Source of the DNA: Nitratireductor sp. GISD-1A_MAKvit
Lineage (GTDB): Bacteria; Pseudomonadota; Alphaproteobacteria; Rhizobiales; Rhizobiaceae
Direction: 5' to 3'
Length of the DNA: 64,000 nucleotides
Assembly (NCBI RefSeq): GCF_040819555.1
Contig: NZ_CP161920.1
Coordinates: 2,975,001 to 3,039,000 of the forward strand
Positions 56,904 to 64,000 of this stretch are shown here, piece after piece (position 1 is the stretch's first letter; each line of letters starts with the position of its first letter). The notes beneath the pieces are model-generated. The model was not told the origin of the DNA. It ran no database searches and saw only the letters and a list, made by a program, of their open reading frames with translations. The position numbers and the translations under genes are program-made.

Positions 56904-57515
56904 ATGAACGAGATCCGTCACATCGTGTTCGACATCGGCAGGGTCCTCATTCATTACGACCCTGAAATACCCTACCGGCGCATCATTCCAGACGACGAGG
57001 AGCGCCGCTGGTTTCTGGAGACCGTGTGTACGGGCGACTGGAATGTGGAGCAGGACCGCGGACGCGGCTGGGAGGAAGCCGAAGCCCTTCTCATTGCCGA
57101 GCATCCCCATGAGGAAGACAACATCCGCGCCTTCCGCCGAAACTGGCACGAGATGGTGCCCCATGCCTATGACGACTCGGTCACCCTGCTCGAAAAACTG
57201 ATCGACAATGGCCACGATGTCACGATGCTCACGAACTTTGCAGCAGACACGTTTGCCGAGGCAAGAAAGCGTTTTCCCTTCCTCAATCGGCCGCGCGGCG
57301 TCACCGTCTCCGGCGAGGTGGGCATCATCAAGCCAGACCGCGCCATCTATGACATTCACGTCGAGAGTTTCGACCTCGAACCCGGGGCGACGCTCTTTAT
57401 TGACGACAGCGAGAAGAATGTTGAAGGCGCAAAAAGTGCCGGCTGGCAGGCCGTGCATTTCATTGATGCGGAGAAACTCCGGCAAGACCTCGCCGCCTAT
57501 GGTTTCTCGCTGTGA
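56904..57515 (+). CDS. HAD-IA family hydrolase
   Basis: A 203-residue HAD phosphatase-like protein. Motif I is VFDIGRVLIHYD (with G replacing the second Asp common in phosphatases), motif II TNFA, the lysine in GIIKPDRAIYD and motif IV FIDDSEKNVEGAK. The first variable position suggests it may not be a phosphomonoesterase. It starts 6 bp after mutY and is probably co-transcribed with it. Close relatives are annotated as phosphatase or epoxide-hydrolase-like; substrate unknown. Confidence 0.85.
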   Translation: MNEIRHIVFDIGRVLIHYDPEIPYRRIIPDDEERRWFLETVCTGDWNVEQDRGRGWEEAEALLIAEHPHEEDNIRAFRRNWHEMVPHAYDDSVTLLEKLIDNGHDVTMLTNFAADTFAEARKRFPFLNRPRGVTVSGEVGIIKPDRAIYDIHVESFDLEPGATLFIDDSEKNVEGAKSAGWQAVHFIDAEKLRQDLAAYGFSL

Positions 57516-57628
57516 AGAACGGGGCGCCTCGCCGAATCACAAACTGATTCACAAAAGCGCTCCATCTCCCTGATTTTCTGAACGTTTGCGGCTCCCGAAC
57601 ATCTTCTGGAGCCGCCGTTGCGCCGCAC

Positions 57629-58786
<1,158 letters not shown>

Positions 58787-58906
58787 TTACCTGCCGTTAT
58801 GGTTACGGAAGATGGTAAATATTCCGTAAGGAGGCTTGTCGATTTGCGAGCATGCGGAAGCTGTGCAATCTTCCCCTGCGTCAACTTTTCCCACTGGAGA
58901 GCCGGC

Positions 58907-60559
58907 ATGTTCCGCACCCGCCTTTTGAGCGTCCTTGCAGTTCTTTTCTTTGCCCTTCCCGCATTTGCCGACGGAAAGACAATCATCGTCCTGGATGGCT
59001 CGGGGTCGATGTGGGGGCAGATCAATGGAACGACGAAGATCGAGATCGCCCGCGAAACCCTGCGCCGGGTGATGGAGACCCTGCCACAGAACACCGAGCT
59101 GGGTCTGGTTGCCTATGGGCACCGCGAAAAAGGCTCCTGCTCCGACATTGAAATCGCCATTCCGCCGGCTGCCGGCACGGCTGGCGCGATCGCGGATTTC
59201 GCCGACAGGCTCAATCCCAGGGGCAAGACCCCGCTGTCCGAAGCGGTCCGACAGGCCGCTGCCGAGCTTCGGATCGAAGAGAATGCGGCAACCGTCATTC
59301 TGGTGACCGACGGTCTTGAGACCTGCAATGCCGACCCATGCGCGCTCGGACGTGAGCTTGAGGCGGCCGGTGTCGACTTTACCGCGCATGTGGTGGGCTT
59401 TGGTCTTTCCGAGGAGGAAGGTCGGCAGGTCGCCTGCCTGGCCGAGAACACTGGCGGTCTCTACCTCAAGGCTGACGATGCCGGCCAGCTCGCCGAAGCG
59501 CTCGAAAGCACTGTCGCCAGCGCACCCGAACCCGAGCCACAGCCGGAACCGGTACCGGCTGCGGTCGAGTTCAATGTTCGTGGCATTGCCCGCCTGTCGG
59601 AAAACGGGCCGGACATGACAGACAACACCGAAGTGCGCTGGGATTTCATCCCGTTAGGCGAGAATGGCGAGCCCGCAAAACGCAGCGCCGCCGGTGCCTA
59701 TCGCGGTGTTTTCGCCGCCAGCGTCCCCGCCGGCACCTATCGGGCAAAGGCCCAGCTCGGGCGCATCACTTACGAGACCGATGTCGAACTTACGACGGAC
59801 AGGACAACGGATGTCGTCGCTGTGCTCGACGCGGGGCGGGTTGAGGTTACACCCAAGCGCACTCCTGAAGAATCAGGCGCCGATCAGAGTGCGCGTGTGG
59901 ATGTGCATTTTGATGGAACCAAGGCTGGAGGCTATGGCGAGACGTCTGTGTGGGCCAAAGCCGGCACCATCAAGGTCACCGGAAACATCGGCAAGGCCAC
60001 GGTCGAAGAAACCCATCAGCTTACCGCCGGCGAAACTCTCAAGCTGGATCTGATCATCGGTTCCGGTCTCGTTGTTCCCGCTGCCGTTTATGCCGAAGGC
60101 GGACCCGAGGTGGAAGGCAGCAGCATCCGTTTCGAGGTGAAAGAGGCCAAGGCCGATCTCAATGGAAACCGCAAGACCCTTTCGGGCCAGTATGGTCCCG
60201 GCAAGCAGGGAATGGACGTCCCACCGGGCGACTATGTGCTTCATGCAAGGCTGGGCAAGGCCGAAGCGATGGTGCCCATCACCGTAAAGGCGGGTGAACG
60301 CACGGAAGCGACCGTCAACATCAATGCGGGTGTTCTGGCAGTGTCCGCACCTGGTGCCTATCGGATCGAGTTTCTCGAAGGAAAGAAAGACATTCAGGGC
60401 AACCAGAAAACCCTGAGCGGTACCTATGCTGCCGAAGCGCAGGAAACGCTGACACCCGGATCCTATGAGGTCCTCGTACAATACGAAGGTGACAGGGCTG
60501 AGAAGCGTGAAAAGGTTTCCGTGACTGCCGGTGAACGCACCGAGGTCGTCATCGAATAG
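58907..60559 (+). CDS. Exported von Willebrand factor A domain protein
   Basis: A 550-residue protein with a signal peptide (to ALPAFA). The VWA domain (about 24-200) has the complete metal-ion site DGSGSM and T/D residues in VTDGLE. A Pro/Glu-rich linker near 205 leads to several beta-sandwich repeats. The last two, about 75 residues each, share GN-KTLSG-Y and a G-E-R-T-E ending. It lacks a membrane anchor and may be periplasmic. Function is unknown; VWA proteins often bind other proteins through the metal site. Divergent from ccrM. Confidence 0.8.
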   Translation: MFRTRLLSVLAVLFFALPAFADGKTIIVLDGSGSMWGQINGTTKIEIARETLRRVMETLPQNTELGLVAYGHREKGSCSDIEIAIPPAAGTAGAIADFADRLNPRGKTPLSEAVRQAAAELRIEENAATVILVTDGLETCNADPCALGRELEAAGVDFTAHVVGFGLSEEEGRQVACLAENTGGLYLKADDAGQLAEALESTVASAPEPEPQPEPVPAAVEFNVRGIARLSENGPDMTDNTEVRWDFIPLGENGEPAKRSAAGAYRGVFAASVPAGTYRAKAQLGRITYETDVELTTDRTTDVVAVLDAGRVEVTPKRTPEESGADQSARVDVHFDGTKAGGYGETSVWAKAGTIKVTGNIGKATVEETHQLTAGETLKLDLIIGSGLVVPAAVYAEGGPEVEGSSIRFEVKEAKADLNGNRKTLSGQYGPGKQGMDVPPGDYVLHARLGKAEAMVPITVKAGERTEATVNINAGVLAVSAPGAYRIEFLEGKKDIQGNQKTLSGTYAAEAQETLTPGSYEVLVQYEGDRAEKREKVSVTAGERTEVVIE

Positions 60560-60725
60560 AGGGGCGAGAGCCAGGGGTGAACCGGGGCGGCACGGCGTTT
60601 TCACCAATGCCGTGCCGTCCTGCCTTGGCGGGAACACGCCCGGACGAGTGGTTGTCTAACGGCCCCATCCGGGCTATTCCCCCTGGCGTCTCCATTCCCG
60701 CTTTTGAACCAGCACAGGGTCCGTC

Positions 60726-61415
60726 ATGACAGCACCAGAACTCGTCATCTTCGATTGCGACGGGGTTCTTGTCGATTCCGAAGTTATTGCCGCGCGCGTG
60801 GAGGCGCGCATGCTCACGGAGGCGGGGTTCGAGATCACGCCGGAGGAACTGGCCAGCCGCTATGCGGGCCTCACCTTCAGGGACATTCTCCTGTCCATCG
60901 AGGAAAGCGCCGAAGCCCCGCTTCAGGCAACCCTGCTCGACCGCGCCGAAAGCGAGGTCGACCGCAAGCTGCGCAAGGAGGTCAAACCGCTGGAGGGTGT
61001 GCATGAAGCCGTGGCAGGCGTCACGCTTCCCAAATGCGTCTGCTCGAATTCTAGCCAGGAGCGCGTGGAAGCGATGCTTGCGCGCACGCAACTGCTTTCG
61101 CTCTTCGAAGGCCATATCTTTTCGGCAATGGAAACGCCGACCCGGCAGCCCAAGCCTGCGCCGGATGTTTTTCTTCATGCTGCCGAAAAAATGGGCGCCG
61201 CGCCCGAACGCTGCTTCGTGATCGAGGATTCGGTGCACGGGATTGCCGGCGCAAAAGCCGCTGGCATGCGTGTCATCGGTTTTACCGGCGGAGCGCATAT
61301 TCAGCCCGGCCATGCGGATCTCTTGATGGAGGCGGGCGCGGAAACGGTCATTCACCGCTTCAGGGATCTGGCTGCCGTTCTCGAGGCGCTGTCTGAATGG
61401 GCTGAAGACGCCTGA
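60726..61415 (+). CDS. HAD-superfamily phosphatase, phosphoglycolate/beta-phosphoglucomutase type
   Basis: A 229-residue HAD hydrolase with complete motifs: FDCDGVLVDSE (motif I), CSNSS (motif II), KPAPDVFLHAAEKM (with the motif III lysine) and VIEDSVHGIAGAKAAGM (motif IV). The C1 cap (about 15-85) fits phosphoglycolate phosphatase or beta-phosphoglucomutase relatives. Substrate cannot be assigned. The start at 60726 follows 'gggtccgtc', a weak site. A minus-strand terminator of the next gene follows the stop. Confidence 0.85.
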   Translation: MTAPELVIFDCDGVLVDSEVIAARVEARMLTEAGFEITPEELASRYAGLTFRDILLSIEESAEAPLQATLLDRAESEVDRKLRKEVKPLEGVHEAVAGVTLPKCVCSNSSQERVEAMLARTQLLSLFEGHIFSAMETPTRQPKPAPDVFLHAAEKMGAAPERCFVIEDSVHGIAGAKAAGMRVIGFTGGAHIQPGHADLLMEAGAETVIHRFRDLAAVLEALSEWAEDA

Positions 61416-61465
61416 GCAAAATCCTCCTCACATCCTGATTCCGGTTGTGAGGATCACCCCCTTGT

Positions 61466-61500
61466 TTCAAAAAAGAAAAAGCGGGGAGATCGCCCCGCTT
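61466..61500 (-). terminator. Terminator of the lipoprotein gene
   Basis: On the minus strand, AAGCGGGG (61493-61500) pairs with CCCCGCTT (61479-61486), loop of 6, followed by a TTTTTCTTTTTT tract. Confidence 0.8.
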
Positions 61501-61529
61501 TCGTATCCAGCTTTTTCAGCGCTTCGTGG

Positions 61530-62123
61530 CTATCGGCCGCCGTCTGGCCCCTCGTCATATCCGACCATTAAACGAACGCTGCGATCGGGCGCGCCCGAAA
61601 TCATGACGTTTGGATCGTTGAAGATGAACTGGGTGGCGCCAGCGGTGTCGTTGATGGCCACCTGGTGCTGGAACAGCTTGGAGTAAACCACCTCATCACC
61701 ACGAAGGGCGACAATGCGTATCGGCATGGTGATGGACCCCGTGCTGCCGACGGGGCCAGGCACCACACGCCCGGCCACCGCAACAGTCATGCCGAACGAA
61801 CCGGTGCCATAGTTGCATCTGCGCGTAACATCGGTGATCGACGCCTGATACAGGACCTTGTCAGGCTGGCCCTCCCCACCTTTCTGATAGGTGGTGAAAT
61901 AGGCCGTGCCTTCACGCAGCGAGACCGGCGGGCAATAGGCGCGCAGTTCGCTTTCGCGCACCGCACCGCCCGGCTGGCTGCTGGTCTGGGCGACCTGCTG
62001 CTGGCGTTGAACATTGCCATCCTGCAGGTTGAGCCCGGCGGTTGCGTCGTCTGACTGGCAACCGGACACAATGGCAGTGGCGGAAAGCAGGATGGAACCA
62101 AATAAAAGACGATAATTGATCAA
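61530..62123 (-). CDS. Hypothetical lipoprotein
   Basis: A 197-residue protein starting with TTG 62123. A signal sequence ends in a lipobox-like VSGC (residues 19-22), so it is probably a lipoprotein. The body has a Gln-rich stretch (about 38-52) and a beta-rich C terminus (EVVYSKLFQHQVAINDTAGATQFIFNDPNVMI). No family was recognised. It is a single gene between the HAD gene and thrC, closed by its own terminator. The gene seems real by size and composition. Confidence 0.7.
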   Translation of the reverse strand: MINYRLLFGSILLSATAIVSGCQSDDATAGLNLQDGNVQRQQQVAQTSSQPGGAVRESELRAYCPPVSLREGTAYFTTYQKGGEGQPDKVLYQASITDVTRRCNYGTGSFGMTVAVAGRVVPGPVGSTGSITMPIRIVALRGDEVVYSKLFQHQVAINDTAGATQFIFNDPNVMISGAPDRSVRLMVGYDEGPDGGR

Positions 62124-62377
62124 GTGACGTGCCCCGTGGATCTGCGCCTCCTTCTAGCAAACCGCAAACGGCGGAGCGAAAAGGCTGCGGAGAGATGACA
62201 GATTTTTCCGGCCAATTCCAGAAAACCCGTCATCGACAATCAATTTCCTTGCGGTTTGGGCGGAAAACCGGTTCCCACCCGTCCAGATCATGCTCTATAC
62301 CAGACGCGCGAACGGAATGCGACGGGCTCTTGTCCGCGCTCCCTTTCTTCCTCGCAGTTCATGAGGCAGCACAAAGA

Positions 62378-63782
62378 ATGGCGACAGATTATATCAGCAC
62401 GCGTGGCGACACGCCGGCGCTTGGGTTTTCCGATGCGATGCTGGCGGGCCCTGGCCCGAGACGGCGGTCTTTATATCCCGCGTGAATGGCCGCAATTTTC
62501 CCAGGACGATATTCGCGCCATGCGCGGCCTGAGCTATGGCGAGATCGCCTATCGCGTTCTGTCCCCGTTCATTGGCGATGCCATAGACGAGGCGACCTTG
62601 CGTCGCATCATCGATGAGAGCTACGCCACTTTCAGGCACCCCGCCGTCTGCCCCCTCGTTCAGACGGACCACAACGAATTCATTCTGGAGCTTTTCCACG
62701 GCCCGACGCTCGCCTTCAAGGATGTCGCGATGCAGTTGTTGGCGCGCCTGATGGATCACGTGCTTGCCGAGCGCGGCGAGCGCGTCACCATTGTCGGCGC
62801 GACCTCCGGCGACACCGGGGGAGCCGCGATCGAAGCCTTTGCCGGCACAGAGCGGGCCGATGTCTTCATCCTGTTCCCCGAGGGTCGTGTCTCGCCGGTT
62901 CAGCAGCGCCAGATGACCACCTCTTCGGCACCGAATGTCCACGCCCTCGCGGTGAAGGGCAATTTCGACGATTGCCAGGCGCTGCTGAAGGACATGTTCA
63001 ACGATCATCGCTTCCGCGACAGCGTCTCCCTCTCGGGCGTCAATTCGATCAACTGGGCCCGCGTCATGGCTCAGATCGTCTATTATTTCACCGCTGCCGT
63101 CTCGCTTGGAGCACCGGAACGGGCGTCGTCCTTTACCGTCCCCACCGGCAATTTCGGCGACATTTTCGCGGGCTACGCCGCCAGGGAAATGGGCCTGCCG
63201 ATCGACCGGCTGGTGATCGCCACCAACGACAACGACATCCTTGCCCGCACACTTGCCACGGGCGAATACGCAACGCGCGATGTGGTTTCCACCACATCGC
63301 CTTCCATGGACATCCAGGTTTCCTCGAATTTCGAGCGTCTGCTCTATTTCGCTTCGGGCGGCAATGCCGAGGAGATTCGCGGATACATGAATGCGCTCAA
63401 ACAGTCCGGCAGCTTCACGGTCGAAGAACACACGCTTGCGGCAATCCGTGAGGGTTTTCTGGCCGGTCGTTCAGACATGAGCGAAACCGCCCAGACCATT
63501 GAAACGGTCCGTAAAGAGAGCGGCTATCTCCTCGATCCGCACACTGCGGCAGGCGTGAAGGTCGCCCGTTCCCTGCCCGCTTCCGTCGCCCCCAGCGTGA
63601 TCTTGTCCACCGCCCATCCGGCGAAGTTCCCCGCCGCGGTGAAAGACGCCAGCGGCATTGAGCCTGAACTGCCCGAATGGCTTGGCGACCTCATGAACCG
63701 CAAAGAATCCTTTACAGTCCTTCCATCAGATCTAAGAATGCTGCAGGATCATATTAGCCGCCTTGCGAGAGCGGCGCGTTAA
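62378..63782 (+). CDS. thrC: Threonine synthase, +1 frameshift
   Basis: A PLP lyase making threonine from O-phosphohomoserine. The first frame (MATDYISTRGDTPALGFSDAMLAG) is the normal N terminus. The second frame holds LARDGGLYIPREWPQ, the PLP-lysine LELFHGPTLAFKDVAMQLL, GATSGDTGGAAIEA and PTGNFGDIFAGY. The switch is at GGGCCCTGG (62446-62454); deleting one C restores LAGLARDGG and 467 residues, the usual length. ATG 62378 is the conserved start. A longer second-frame start at 62360 would give an abnormal N terminus. Followed 24 bp later by an M16 peptidase gene, a common neighbour in Hyphomicrobiales. Confidence 0.9.
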
Positions 63783-63806
63783 GTTTGTTCAAGGAGTAAG
63801 AGCAAT

Positions 63807-64000
63807 ATGGGTGTTGAGGTAAGCCGTCTGTCGAACGGCCTGACGGTCGCAACCGAAACCCTGCCACATCTGGAAACCGTTGCGCTGGGGATCTGGGTCA
63901 AGTCCGGGTCACGCAATGAGCACGAGAATGAGCACGGTATTGCACATCTTTTGGAACACATGGCGTTCAAGGGCACAAGCAAGCGCAGCGCCCGCCAGAT
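63807..64000 (+). CDS. M16-family zinc peptidase, N-terminal part (3' end outside window)
   Basis: The first 64 residues of a mitochondrial-processing-peptidase-like protein (VSRLSNGLTVATETLP...VALGIWVKSGSRNE). The inverted zinc motif HLLEH (HxxEH) sits in GIAHLLEHMAFKG. ATG 63807 follows aaggag at good spacing. The rest lies beyond the window. It follows thrC by 24 bp and is probably co-transcribed. Confidence 0.9.
   Translation, partial: MGVEVSRLSNGLTVATETLPHLETVALGIWVKSGSRNEHENEHGIAHLLEHMAFKGTSKRSARQ

Overview
The window looks like a chromosomal segment of an alphaproteobacterium of the order Hyphomicrobiales (Rhizobiales), probably a Phyllobacteriaceae-like organism. This is inferred from the high GC content, a CcrM-type GANTC methyltransferase, an imuA-imuB-dnaE2 mutagenesis cassette under a GTTC-N7-GTTC LexA box, a betI-betA-betB choline cluster, cobalamin-dependent methylmalonyl-CoA mutase genes, and the gene order smc / dsbA / DUF721 / mutY / HAD / ccrM. 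No rRNA, CRISPR array, intact prophage or intact transposon was seen.

Layout. 1-7.6 kb: partial oligopeptidase B, two c-type cytochromes, Fe/Mn superoxide dismutase, a class IV aminotransferase, a type II haloacid dehalogenase, a Tat-exported L,D-transpeptidase and a HerA-like ATPase. 7.9-12.1 kb: both methylmalonyl-CoA mutase subunits, then an AbrB/MazE-Doc toxin-antitoxin operon with a palindromic operator. 12.2-17.2 kb: a Tat-exported beta-helix protein, a 96-bp tandem repeat array, L-asparaginase, a DUF3750 protein and a thiolase. 17.4-21.3 kb: betIAB and tRNA-Pro. 21.7-24.1 kb: a signalling neighbourhood with a PruR-like periplasmic protein, a diguanylate cyclase, a degenerate GGDEF protein, and a candidate sigma54-driven small RNA. 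24.1-30.1 kb: the SOS mutagenesis cassette. 30.1-43.5 kb: a sugar kinase, sulfate activation (cysQ, cysNC, cysD) and surface-polysaccharide genes (nucleotide-sugar aminotransferase, phosphomannomutase, manC, O-antigen ligase-like protein, galE), interrupted by GIY-YIG, tRNA-Gln and DUF2793 genes. 43.6-50.4 kb: bioY, a metallo-hydrolase, DUF1499, DUF427, ppdK and a VOC protein. 50.4-64 kb: smc, a decayed dsbA fragment, dsbA, DUF721, mutY, HAD, ccrM, a VWA protein, HAD, a lipoprotein, thrC and a partial M16 peptidase.

The most striking pattern is that eight otherwise ordinary genes (the beta-helix gene, betB, the pruR-like gene, the DegT aminotransferase, phosphomannomutase, manC, mutY and thrC) each carry exactly one +1 frameshift. 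In seven of them the restored frame requires deleting one C from GGCCCT (giving GGCCT). The eighth, manC, fits the same rule on its template strand. A systematic sequence error, perhaps linked to a modified GGCC-containing motif, is the simplest explanation. These genes are therefore annotated as single genes across their frameshifts.

The second notable item is an intergenic transcript candidate of about 98 nt, bounded by a near-consensus sigma54 promoter (23989-24004) and a strong terminator (ending at 24112). The third is the pruR-like/GGDEF cluster, which may be a pterin-responsive cyclic-di-GMP module.
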